Assembly: GCF_001293525.1 (NCBI RefSeq)
Contig: NZ_BBYR01000023.1
Coordinates: 46,050 to 110,049 of the forward strand
Length of the DNA: 64,000 bases
Origin: Pseudideonella sakaiensis
Lineage (GTDB): Bacteria > Pseudomonadota > Gammaproteobacteria > Burkholderiales > Burkholderiaceae_C
Reading direction: 5' to 3'
This document shows positions 26,947 to 34,573 of this stretch, piece after piece. The notes under the pieces are model-generated. The model searched no databases, was not told the origin of the DNA, and saw only the letters and a program-made list of their open reading frames with translations. The position numbers and the translations under genes are program-made. How positions within the stretch are numbered: the stretch's first letter is position 1; every line of letters starts with the position of its first letter.

Positions 26947-28348
26947 GCCCCACCCGCTCGACGGCCCGGTGGCCGACCTCGTGGCCGCCTGCCACGCCGG
27001 CCGGATCGATCCGGGGGCGCTGCTCGACGACGCCCTGGCCCGCATCGCGGCGCGCAATCCCGGCCTGAACGCCATCGTCGGCCCGCGGCCCGACGACCTG
27101 GGCGCGCAGGTGGCTGCGCTGCGCCGTCGCCTCGCGGCGGGCGAGCGACCGCCGCTGGCCGGCGTGCCCGTGGTCGTGAAGGACGTGGTCTGGGTGCGCG
27201 GCCAACGCGTCACCCAGGGCTCGCGGCTGTTCGCGGACTTCGTCGCGCCGCGCGACGCGCTGGCCGTGGCGCGCCTGCGCGCGGCCGGCGCGCTGATCGT
27301 CGGCATGGGCAACAGTTCGGAGTTCGCCTGCAAGGGCGTCACGACGAACGAGGTGTACGGGCCGACGCGCCACCCGCTGGACCCGTCGCTGACGCCAGGC
27401 GGCTCGTCCGGCGGCTGCGCGGTCGCGGTGGCCGCCGGCCTGGCGCCGCTCGCGCTGGGGACCGACGGCGGCGGCTCCAGCCGGCGGCCGCCCGCGCACG
27501 TCGGCGTGGTGGGCTTCAAGCCCTCGTTCGGCGCCATCCCCGACCCGGACGGCTTCGCGCACCCCTTTCCCGGCCTGCAGGTGATCGCCCCGATCGCCCG
27601 CCGCGTCGACGACGCGGCCCGGATGTTCGCCGCGCTGGCCGGGCCCGACCCGCGCGACCCGGACGCGGTGCGGCTGGACGCCGCGCCGCCGCGGCCGGCT
27701 CGCACGCTGCGCATCGCCAGCAGCCCGCGCTTCGGCCTCGACGTGCCGGTCGATCCCGACGTCGAGGCAGCGTTCGCGGCGGCGGTCGGGCGGCTGCGCG
27801 CCGCAGGCTGGGCGGTCGAGCAGCGGGACCCGACCTGGCCGCCCGGCGTCGGCGAGGACGCGCTGATGCCGCTGCAGCACGCCGGCCTGGCCGCGCTGCA
27901 CGGCGAGGCCTGGCAACAGGACCCGTCGCGCTTCGACCCGGACATCGCGCGGCAGATCGAGCGCGGGCTGCAGTGGCGCGGCACGGACGTGGCCCGCGCC
28001 CGCGAGGCCGGCGTGCGCGTGGCCCGAACCCTGGGCGCGCTGCTGGCCGAGGTCGACCTGCTGCTGTGCCCGACCGCACCCTGCGTCGCCTGGCCCCTCG
28101 GGCGCCTCGGGCCGGCCAGCATCGGCGGCCGCGCCGTCGAGCCGCGTGCCCACGCCGTGTTCACGCCCTTCGTCAACCACGCCGGCGCCGCCGCGATCTC
28201 GTTGCCCTGCGGCGGCGGCCGCGACGGCCTGCCCGTGGGCCTGCAGATGATCGCGGCGCGGGGCCGCGATGCCCAGCTGCTGGCCGCGGCCGCCGAGGCC
28301 GAAACCCTGCTTGCCCACCCCCACGCCCCATGCGCCTCCTCGTCCTGA
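26939..28348 (+). CDS. Amidase signature family enzyme
   Basis: A 469-residue amidase. The Ser-cisSer-Lys triad is visible: Lys81 in GVPVVVKDVVW, cis-Ser156 in TPGGSSGGC, and nucleophile Ser180 in LGTDGGGSSRRPP. The residue after the usual GGS is Ser-Arg-Arg-Pro rather than the common Ile-Arg-x-Pro, a mild variation. Cytoplasmic, no signal peptide. Together with the upstream hydantoinase-like gene it likely removes the amide or carbamoyl group from the ring-opened product. Its stop lies 19 bases inside the following racemase-like gene. Confidence 0.88.
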   Translation: MAEPHPLDGPVADLVAACHAGRIDPGALLDDALARIAARNPGLNAIVGPRPDDLGAQVAALRRRLAAGERPPLAGVPVVVKDVVWVRGQRVTQGSRLFADFVAPRDALAVARLRAAGALIVGMGNSSEFACKGVTTNEVYGPTRHPLDPSLTPGGSSGGCAVAVAAGLAPLALGTDGGGSSRRPPAHVGVVGFKPSFGAIPDPDGFAHPFPGLQVIAPIARRVDDAARMFAALAGPDPRDPDAVRLDAAPPRPARTLRIASSPRFGLDVPVDPDVEAAFAAAVGRLRAAGWAVEQRDPTWPPGVGEDALMPLQHAGLAALHGEAWQQDPSRFDPDIARQIERGLQWRGTDVARAREAGVRVARTLGALLAEVDLLLCPTAPCVAWPLGRLGPASIGGRAVEPRAHAVFTPFVNHAGAAAISLPCGGGRDGLPVGLQMIAARGRDAQLLAAAAEAETLLAHPHAPCASSS

Positions 28349-29076
28349 ACCCGAACACCAGCACCGGCATCACGGACCGCCTGATGGCCGCAGGCCGCGC
28401 GGCGGCCGCGCCGGGCACCACGCTGGTCCCGCTGACCGCCCCGCGCGGCTTCCCCTACATCGCGACGCGCGCCGAGGCCCAGGTCGGCGGCGCGATCGCG
28501 CTGGAGATGCTGGCCGAGCACCACGACCAGGGCTATGACGCGGCGATCATCGCGGCCTTCGGCGACCCGGGCCTGTTCGGTGCGCGCGAGCTGTTCGAGC
28601 TGCCCGTGGTCGGCCTCGCCGAGGCCGCGATGCTGACCGCGTGCATGCTGGGCCGCCGCTTCGCGATCGTCACCTTCGCCCAGGCCCTCGGCCCGTGGTA
28701 CCGCGAGTGTGTCGAACTGCACGGGCTGGCCGGCCGGCTGGCGGGCATCCGCATGCTGGACGGCCGCTTCCGCGAGGTGTCCGACGTGCAGGACGAGAAA
28801 GAGGCGCTGCTGGTCGACCTGGCGCGGGCTGCGGTGGAGGAGGACGAAGCGGAGGTCGTGATCCTGGCCGGCGCGCCGCTCGCAGGGCTCGCCGCCCGCG
28901 TCCAGGACCGCATCCCGGTGCCGGTGGTGGACCAGATGGCGGCGGCGGTGAAGCAGGCGGAGCTGGTGGCCTCGCTCGGCGTGCGCCCTCCCACGCGGGG
29001 CAGCTTCCGCCGCCCGGCGCCGAAGCCGACGCAGGGCCTGCCCGAGGCGCTGGCGCGGCGCTTCTCGGGGCCCTGA
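28330..29076 (+). CDS. Aspartate/glutamate racemase superfamily protein lacking both catalytic cysteines
   Basis: A 248-residue protein of the hydantoin/Asp-Glu racemase superfamily (MRLLVLNPNTSTGITDRL, FGDPGLFGARELFELPVVGL, MLGRRFAIVTF, MLDGRFREVSDVQDEKEA). Classical hydantoin racemases use two cysteines, one before FGDPGL and one in a GCAG-type loop. Here the first position is Ala76 (AAFGDPGL) and the second is Gly181 (ILAGAPLAG). A standard two-cysteine racemisation is therefore unlikely; it may be a lyase, isomerase or decarboxylase-like relative or a binding protein. It is the last gene of the ureide-type operon. The family call is firm; the reaction is open. Confidence 0.82.
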   Translation: MRLLVLNPNTSTGITDRLMAAGRAAAAPGTTLVPLTAPRGFPYIATRAEAQVGGAIALEMLAEHHDQGYDAAIIAAFGDPGLFGARELFELPVVGLAEAAMLTACMLGRRFAIVTFAQALGPWYRECVELHGLAGRLAGIRMLDGRFREVSDVQDEKEALLVDLARAAVEEDEAEVVILAGAPLAGLAARVQDRIPVPVVDQMAAAVKQAELVASLGVRPPTRGSFRRPAPKPTQGLPEALARRFSGP

Positions 29077-29095
29077 AGGGCGCGACGCCGGCCGC

Positions 29096-29101
29096 TATAC
29101 T
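29096..29101 (+). promoter_or_regulatory. Probable -10 box of metX leader promoter
   Basis: TATACT lies 8 bases before the first paired base of the riboswitch, so transcription should start almost exactly at the aptamer. No good -35 match is seen 16-18 bp upstream (the region overlaps the stop of the previous gene). Confidence 0.55.
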
Positions 29102-29106
29102 GCCGG

Positions 29107-29160
29107 CCAGCGCTGATTTGTTCCGGCTTGCGGGCGCTTTAGAAATGCTGCTAAAGAGAC
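29107..29160 (+). promoter_or_regulatory. SAM-II riboswitch aptamer
   Basis: The leader matches the SAM-II consensus in order: GCGCTGATTT, CTTGC, GGCGC, GAAATG, then GCTAAAG. The P1 stem is AGCGC (29109-29113) paired with GCGCT (29134-29138), and the 3' segment GCTAAAG is positioned for the pseudoknot. Binding of S-adenosylmethionine should lower expression of the methionine-synthesis gene metX immediately downstream. SAM-II is known chiefly upstream of metX/metA in proteobacteria. Confidence 0.87.
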
Positions 29161-29170
29161 AAGGCAACCG

Positions 29171-29210
29171 ACCCGGCCTCTTGCGCATCCGCAGTCGCCG
29201 GGTTTTCTTT
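29171..29210 (+). terminator. Intrinsic terminator between SAM-II aptamer and metX
   Basis: ACCCGGC (29171-29177) pairs with GCCGGGT (29197-29203). The loop contains a second small stem (TGCG/CGCA), and TTTTCTTT follows (29203-29210). The hairpin starts 10 bases after the aptamer and the metX ATG follows 8 bases after the T-run, which fits transcriptional attenuation. Confidence 0.75.
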
Positions 29211-29218
29211 CGCCTGCC

Positions 29219-30409
29219 ATGCCCGCTGTCCCCGCGCCTGCCGCCGCCGCGCCGCCGTCCCGGTCGAGCGCCGCCGCGCTCGGCCCCGTCACCCCGCAGT
29301 CGATGGACTTCGACGAGCCGCTGCCGCTGCGCAGCGGGGCCTCGCTGCGCCGCTACCGGCTGGCCTACGAGACCTATGGCGAGCTGAACGCCGCGCGCAG
29401 CAATGCGGTGCTCGTCTGCCACGCGCTGAACGCCAGCCACCACGTGGCCGGCACCTACGCCGGCCAGCCGAAGAGCGAGGGCTGGTGGGACAACCTGGTC
29501 GGCCCGGGCAAGCCGCTGGACACGCGCCGCTTCTTCGTGATCGGCGTCAACAACCCCGGCTCCTGCTTCGGCTCCACCGGCCCGATGGACGCCAACCCGG
29601 ACGACCCCGAGGGCCGGCCCTATGGCGCCGACTTCCCGGTGGTGCAGGTGGAAGACTGGGTCGATGCCCAGGCGCGCCTGCTCGACCGCCTGGGCATCGG
29701 GCGGCTGGCCGCGGTGCTGGGCGGCAGCCTCGGCGGCATGCAGGCGCTGGGCTGGGCGATGCGCCACCCGGAGCGGCTCGGCCACTGCATCGCGGTGGCG
29801 ACCGCGCCCAACCTGTCGGCGCAGAACATCGCCTTCAACGAGGTCGCGCGCCGCGCCATCGTGACCGACCCGGACTTCCACGGCGGCCACTTCTACGCCC
29901 ACGGCGTCGTGCCGCGGCGCGGGCTGCGGGTGGCGCGGATGATCGGCCACATCACCTACCTGAGCGACGACGCGATGGAGGCGAAGTTCGGACGCGACAT
30001 GATCGCCGCGGCGCCGCGCTACAGCACGCAGGAAATCGAGTTCCAGATCGAGAGCTACCTGCGGCACCAGGGCGACAAGTTCAGCGACTACTTCGACGCC
30101 AACACCTACCTGCTGATCACCCGCGCGCTCGACTACTTCGACCCGGCGCGGGCGCACGGCGGCAGCCTCACCGCGGCCTTCGCGTCGGCGCGCTGCCGCT
30201 TCCAGATCGTCAGCTTCACGACCGACTGGCGCTTCTCGCCGCAGCGCTCGCGCGAGATCGTCAAGGCCCTGCTCGACAACCGCCTCGCCGTCAGCTACGC
30301 CGAGATCGACGCCCCGCACGGCCACGACGCCTTCCTGCTCGACGACCCGCGCTACCACGCCGTGCTGCGCGCCTACTTCGACCGCGTCGGCCAGGAGATC
30401 GGCGCATGA
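29219..30409 (+). CDS. metX: Homoserine O-acyltransferase (MetX, succinyl type likely)
   Basis: A 396-residue alpha/beta-hydrolase enzyme acylating homoserine, the first dedicated step of methionine synthesis. Nucleophile Ser lies in [15 protein letters not shown], and the His/Asp relay in [14 protein letters not shown]. Other MetX blocks are [39 protein letters not shown] and [14 protein letters not shown]. Beta- and gammaproteobacterial enzymes of this subgroup with a linked metW generally use succinyl-CoA (MetXS). Start at ATG 29219 has no visible ribosome-binding site because the terminator T-run lies just upstream. It is controlled by the SAM-II riboswitch. Confidence 0.94.
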   Translation: MPAVPAPAAAAPPSRSSAAALGPVTPQSMDFDEPLPLRSGASLRRYRLAYETYGELNAARSNAVLVCHALNASHHVAGTYAGQPKSEGWWDNLVGPGKPLDTRRFFVIGVNNPGSCFGSTGPMDANPDDPEGRPYGADFPVVQVEDWVDAQARLLDRLGIGRLAAVLGGSLGGMQALGWAMRHPERLGHCIAVATAPNLSAQNIAFNEVARRAIVTDPDFHGGHFYAHGVVPRRGLRVARMIGHITYLSDDAMEAKFGRDMIAAAPRYSTQEIEFQIESYLRHQGDKFSDYFDANTYLLITRALDYFDPARAHGGSLTAAFASARCRFQIVSFTTDWRFSPQRSREIVKALLDNRLAVSYAEIDAPHGHDAFLLDDPRYHAVLRAYFDRVGQEIGA

Positions 30410-30452
30410 GCCCCCAGCGTGCTTCGACCCATCGCTCGCCGGTCCCGGCGGC

Positions 30453-30586
30453 GCCGGCCCGCACCCCCTCGGGGGGTCGGTCGGCGCAGGCGAGCGGGGG
30501 GCTGTCCTCCGCGGGCCGAGCGCCGGGCCGCCCCAAGCCGGCCCGCGCCCCCTCGGGGGGTCGGTCGCCGCAGGCGGCCGGGGGGC
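30453..30586. repeat. Two imperfect copies of dispersed GC-rich repeat
   Basis: Two roughly 50-bp units, at about 30453-30502 and 30537-30586, both read GCCGGCCCGC, then CCCCCTCGGGGGGTCGGTCG, then CGCAGGCG and a G-run. They fill most of the 181-bp gap between metX and metW. The core C5-TC-G6 is palindromic. The same core and the CCGCCCCAAG lead-in recur at 40841-40910. Confidence 0.85.
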
Positions 30587-30590
30587 AATC

Positions 30591-31175
30591 ATGAGCGATC
30601 GCAAGGACCTGGAGCTCATCGCGTCGCTCGTGCCGCCCGGCTCGCGCGTGCTCGACCTCGGCTGCGGCGACGGCACGCTGCTCGCGCTGCTGCGCGACAC
30701 GCGCGGCTGCAGCGGCTACGGCATCGAGATCGCGGACGCCAACGTCGAGGCCTGCACGCGCCGCGGCGTCAACGTCATCCAGCTCAACCTCGAGGCGGGG
30801 CTGGCGATGTTCGAGGACCAGAGCTTCGACGTGGTGCTGCAGCTCGACACCCTGCAGCACCTGCGCAACACCGAGCACATGCTGCGCGAGACGGCGCGCG
30901 TCGGCCGCATCGGCATCGTCGCCTTCCCGAACTTCGCGCACTGGCCGAACCGCCTGCGCGTGGCCACCGGCCGCATGCCGGTGACGCGCGAGCTGCCCTA
31001 CGAGTGGTACGACACGCCGAACATCCGCGTCGGCACCTATGCCGACTTCGAGGTGCTGGCGCGCAAGCTCGGCCTGCGGCTGGAGGACGGCTTCGGCATC
31101 CAGGGCGGACGCATCGTGCGCTGGCGGCCGAACCTGCGGGCGGGCGTCGCCGTGTTCAAGTTCGAGCGCGGCTGA
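30591..31175 (+). CDS. metW: Methionine biosynthesis protein MetW
   Basis: A 194-residue SAM-dependent-methyltransferase-fold protein. MetW signatures are SRVLDLGCGDGTLLALL, GYGIEIADANVEACTRRGVN, VLQLDTLQHLRNTEHMLRE, GIVAFPNFAHWPNRLRVATG and LPYEWYDTPNIRVGTYADFE. MetW is needed for full activity of succinyl-type MetX in several proteobacteria. It lies downstream of metX, separated only by the repeat units, and should share its SAM-II-regulated transcript. Complete. Confidence 0.95.
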   Translation: MSDRKDLELIASLVPPGSRVLDLGCGDGTLLALLRDTRGCSGYGIEIADANVEACTRRGVNVIQLNLEAGLAMFEDQSFDVVLQLDTLQHLRNTEHMLRETARVGRIGIVAFPNFAHWPNRLRVATGRMPVTRELPYEWYDTPNIRVGTYADFEVLARKLGLRLEDGFGIQGGRIVRWRPNLRAGVAVFKFERG

Positions 31176-31224
31176 CGCGCGCGCCCGACGCCGCCGCACG
31201 CGCCGCAGCACGCAGGAGCCCCCG

Positions 31225-32388
31225 ATGACACCGGCCCTTCCCGACCGCGGCAGCACGGTCGTGCTGCGCGAGATCGACGCATCGACCGTGCGGACGATCA
31301 CCGACGAGCTGCAGCTCGCGCCGCACCAGGTCGACTACGTGGCCAGCAATGCGGTATCGCTCGCGCAGGCCCTGTTCCATCCCGAGGCCTGGTACCGGGC
31401 GATCGTCGCCGACGGCGTGCCGGTCGGCTTCGTGATGCTGGCCGACGAGACCCTGCTGACGCCCGAGGCGCGCCGCGCGGCCTGGGACGCGGCCGGCGAG
31501 CCGATGCCCGAGCAGCCGCGGCTGTCGCTGTGGCGCTTCATGATCGACCACCGGGTGCAGGGGCGCGGCTTCGGCCGCGCGGCGCTGGCCTGCGTCGCGG
31601 CGCATGCGCGCACCCGGCCCGGCATCACCGTGCTGCAGGCCTCCTGCGTGCCCGGCCCGGCGAGCCCGCAGCCCTTCTACGAGGCGCTCGGCTTCGTGCC
31701 CACCGGCGTGATCGAGGACGGCGAGGTCGGCCTGGTGCTCGACCTGGACCGGCGCGACGGCCCGCTGGCCGCGCCGGCCGACGCGGCGGCCACCACGACG
31801 GTGGCGCCCGCGACGGCGGCGGCAGCGGCCGCGCCCCCCGCCGGCGAGGCCAAGCCGCAGCCGGCGGCGATCCCCGCCCCGGGGCCGCGCGCTGCCGAGC
31901 TGGCGCAGCGCCTGCTGCGCCACGTCGACGAGGTGGCGCTGCACCGCGAGCAGCGGGCCCCGCTGTACGACACGCTGTGCGCCCGCCTGGGCGACGGCAG
32001 CGCCGCCCGCAAGCTCGGCGCCAGTGTCGACACGCTGGCGCCCGGCATGCGCGGCTGCCCCTACCACCTGCACCACGCGCAGGAGGAGCTGTTCGTGGTG
32101 CTGGACGGCGAGGGCCACCTGCGGGTGGCGGGCGAGATGCTGCCGGTGCGGGCCGGCCACGTGGTCTTCATGCCGGCCGGGCCGGACTACCCGCACCAGT
32201 TCGTCAACACCTCGGCGCGGCCGCTGCGCTATGTCTCGATCGGCACGCGCGAGACGCCGGAGATCTGCGAGTACCCGGACAGCGGCAAGGACCAGGTCTG
32301 GTCGGTGAGCGATCCCGCCCGCGGGCCGGACTACCTCGCGCGCCAGCGGCGCGGCCCGCCGCTGGACTACTGGGACGGCGAGCCGTGA
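31225..32388 (+). CDS. GNAT acetyltransferase-cupin fusion protein
   Basis: A 387-residue two-domain protein. Residues about 1-175 form a GNAT N-acetyltransferase similar to spermidine/diamine acetyltransferases (VLREIDASTVRTITDELQLA, WYRAIVADGVPVGFVMLAD, acetyl-CoA loop VQGRGFGRAAL, PFYEALGFVPTG). An Ala/Pro-rich linker of about 45 residues follows, then a cupin domain (about 225-387) with the metal motif YHLHHAQEELFVVLDGEG and HVVFMPAGPDYPHQF. Start is the ATG at 31225 with AGGAG upstream. The cupin might sense or hold the amine substrate. It overlaps the next gene by 4 bases. Confidence 0.85.
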   Translation: MTPALPDRGSTVVLREIDASTVRTITDELQLAPHQVDYVASNAVSLAQALFHPEAWYRAIVADGVPVGFVMLADETLLTPEARRAAWDAAGEPMPEQPRLSLWRFMIDHRVQGRGFGRAALACVAAHARTRPGITVLQASCVPGPASPQPFYEALGFVPTGVIEDGEVGLVLDLDRRDGPLAAPADAAATTTVAPATAAAAAAPPAGEAKPQPAAIPAPGPRAAELAQRLLRHVDEVALHREQRAPLYDTLCARLGDGSAARKLGASVDTLAPGMRGCPYHLHHAQEELFVVLDGEGHLRVAGEMLPVRAGHVVFMPAGPDYPHQFVNTSARPLRYVSIGTRETPEICEYPDSGKDQVWSVSDPARGPDYLARQRRGPPLDYWDGEP

Positions 32389-33770
32389 CCGCGCCCGACG
32401 CGCGCAGCACCTTCGTCGATGCGCTGGTGCAGGCCCTGCAGGCCGGGCGGCTGCAGCGCCTGGTGCTGTCGGCGCCGCGCGGCGGCGCGGAGGACCTGCA
32501 GCGCTGCGTCGGCCGGCCGGTGCTGCTGCGCGGACAGACGCAGCTCTCGCTGGTGACGCGCCACGCCACGCGCGACCTGACCCGCAACCTGCCGGTGGAC
32601 ACGGCCGCCGCGGCCGTGCGCGCGCTGCTCGACGCCGGCCCGCCGGCGGCCGGCGACGCGGCCCCCGATGGCGCCCCGGACGCCGCGCCACGCTATGCAC
32701 AGGCCCTGCTGGAGACCGACGGCGAGCGCCTGTCGCTGCGCATCGCGCGCAAGGGCCGGGCGGCGCTGAGCCGCCAGCGGCTGGCCGGCCCGGGAACGGC
32801 CGGGGCCGACCCGGGAACGCCCCCCACGCAGGACAGCGATGCCGACGATGGCGGCGGCCCGATCGAGGGCGGCCATGGGCCTGCGTCCGCCGCGGCCCAC
32901 GACCGCGCGAAGCAGCGCTGGCTCGATCCGGCCGCCGCGTGGCTGCACCGGCTGGGCGTCACCGAGGCCGACGGCCGCGTGATCCCGGCGATGTCGCGCA
33001 AGTGGAAGCAGATCAACAAGTTCGTCGAGGTGCTCGACGCGGGCTGGCGCGACAGCGCGCTCGCGCAGCGTCCCGCGGGCGCCGCGCCGCTGCGCGTGAT
33101 GGACTTCGGCGCGGGCCGCGGCTACCTCACCTGCGCGGTGGCGGCCTGGCTGAACGGCCGCGGCCAGCCCGCCGAGGTGGTCGGCGTCGAGCTGCGCGCG
33201 GACCTGGTCGCGCAGGTGAACGCGGTGGCGCGCGCCGACAGCGCGGCCGAGCCCGGCGGCGAGGGGCCGCTGGCCGGGCTGCGTTTCGAGCAGGGCGACG
33301 TCGGCCGGCATGCCACCGGCGCGCTCGACGTGATGATCGCGCTGCACGCCTGCGACACCGCGACCGACCATGCGATCCACCGCGGCATCGCGGCCGGCGC
33401 CCAGCTGATCGTCTGCTCGCCGTGCTGCCACAAGGAGCTGCGGCCGCAGCTGCGCGCACCGGGCCTGCTGGCGCCGCTGCTGCGCCACGGCATCCACCTC
33501 GGGCAGCAGGCCGAGATGATCACCGACGGCCTGCGCGCACTGCTGCTGGAGGCGCACGGCTACGAGGCGCGGGTGTTCGAGTTCGTGTCGCTGGAGCACA
33601 CCGCGAAGAACAAGATGATCCTCGCGCTGCGGCGCGCGGCGCCGCTGCCGGCCGAGCCGGTGCTGGCGCAGATCCGCGCGATCAAGGACTTCTACGGCGT
33701 GCGCGAGCAGTGCCTGGAGGCCTTGCTGGCGCGCCCCGCCCCGCCGCCGGCCGACAGCCCGGCGAGGTAG
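32385..33770 (+). CDS. SAM-dependent methyltransferase-fold protein (Methyltransf_32/METTL25-like)
   Basis: A 461-residue protein. The N-terminal 150 residues are a small alpha/beta domain with an Ala/Pro/Asp-rich linker. The C-terminal part (about 200-400) is a methyltransferase fold with SAM motif VMDFGAGRGYLTCAVAAWL, acidic VVGVELRADLV, MIALHACDTATDHAIHRGIA and the family motif VCSPCCHKELRPQL. Related bacterial proteins are annotated as rRNA- or small-molecule methyltransferase-like, but no substrate is established. Start is GTG 32385 overlapping the previous stop (GTGA). The last 79 bases overlap the convergent tetR-type gene. Confidence 0.8.
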   Translation: MTAPDARSTFVDALVQALQAGRLQRLVLSAPRGGAEDLQRCVGRPVLLRGQTQLSLVTRHATRDLTRNLPVDTAAAAVRALLDAGPPAAGDAAPDGAPDAAPRYAQALLETDGERLSLRIARKGRAALSRQRLAGPGTAGADPGTPPTQDSDADDGGGPIEGGHGPASAAAHDRAKQRWLDPAAAWLHRLGVTEADGRVIPAMSRKWKQINKFVEVLDAGWRDSALAQRPAGAAPLRVMDFGAGRGYLTCAVAAWLNGRGQPAEVVGVELRADLVAQVNAVARADSAAEPGGEGPLAGLRFEQGDVGRHATGALDVMIALHACDTATDHAIHRGIAAGAQLIVCSPCCHKELRPQLRAPGLLAPLLRHGIHLGQQAEMITDGLRALLLEAHGYEARVFEFVSLEHTAKNKMILALRRAAPLPAEPVLAQIRAIKDFYGVREQCLEALLARPAPPPADSPAR

Positions 33771-34360
33771 GCCTCGAGCACCTGGCCGCCGACCTCGACC
33801 AGGTCGAAGGCCTGCGGGTCCAGCATCCAGTTCTGGATCAGGCCATCGACGAGGGCGTGCAGGCCGAAGGCGATGTGGCGCGCCGGCACGCGGTCGGTGA
33901 TGCGGCCCTGGGCCATCGCCTGCTCCAGCGCCAGCGCGACGTGGTGCAGGCAGTCGTTGCGCACGCCCAGGTGGCGCTCGCGCACGCCGCTGAGCTCGTC
34001 GACGTACTCCACCTTGTGCGTCGCGATCTCGAACACCCGGCGCACCTGCGGGTCGGTCGCCGTCTTGTGCAGCGCACCGAGCAGGCTGCGGCGGATCTGC
34101 GCCAGCGGGTCCTCCGCCTGCGGGCTGCCCAGGCCCTGGACCTCCTGCTCCATCGGCAGGGTCACGCGCATCATCATCGCGTTGAAGAGGTCGGCCTTGT
34201 CCTCGAAGTGCCAGTAGATCGCGCCGCGGCTGACGCCGGCCGCGGCCGCGATCTCGTTCAGCGAGGTGCGCGAGACCCCGCGCTGGTGGAACACGCGTTC
34301 GGCGGTGTCGAGCAGCAGGTCGCGGGTGGCGCGCGCCTCTTCCTTGGTGCGGCGGGCCAT
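33692..34360 (-). CDS. TetR-family repressor of RND efflux operon (AcrR/TtgR-like)
   Basis: A 222-residue regulator. The N-terminal HTH reads AERVFHQRGVSRTSLNEIAA and AAGVSRGAIYWHFEDKADLF, a near-standard AcrR-type domain. The C-terminal ligand domain carries AcrR/TtgR features (TLPMEQEVQGLG, RRVFEIATHKVEYVDELSGV). It is divergent from an RND efflux operon, and a palindrome of AcrR-operator type covers the divergent promoter region. Its C-terminus overlaps the end of the neighbouring methyltransferase gene by 79 bases on the opposite strand. Confidence 0.93.
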   Translation of the reverse strand: MARRTKEEARATRDLLLDTAERVFHQRGVSRTSLNEIAAAAGVSRGAIYWHFEDKADLFNAMMMRVTLPMEQEVQGLGSPQAEDPLAQIRRSLLGALHKTATDPQVRRVFEIATHKVEYVDELSGVRERHLGVRNDCLHHVALALEQAMAQGRITDRVPARHIAFGLHALVDGLIQNWMLDPQAFDLVEVGGQVLEAYLAGLSAGGGAGRASKASRHCSRTP

Positions 34361-34405
34361 GTCAGCGCGGGCTCCCTGTGTTCGGCGGACGGGGCATGAT
34401 GGGCG

Positions 34406-34435
34406 TCAACATACATTCACGATTGTATGTATACT
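34406..34435 (+). promoter_or_regulatory. RND operon promoter with AcrR-type operator
   Basis: ACATACA (34409-34415) and TGTATGT (34424-34430) form a perfect inverted repeat around an 8-bp centre, closely matching the known E. coli AcrR operator layout. TATACT (34430-34435) is a good -10 box, with TCAACA (34406-34411) as -35 at an 18-bp spacing. Bound repressor would cover the whole spacer. Confidence 0.8.
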
Positions 34436-34573
34436 GCCGCGCACTGACGACCCCCGGGGCCGGATTCCACGCGAATCACCGGGGTGTCGGCGCCCCATCC
34501 ACCCCTGGCCGCCCCACCGTCGCCGCGCGCACCAGCGCCGGCGCGGCGCCGCTGCCGTTGCGAAAGCTCTCGC

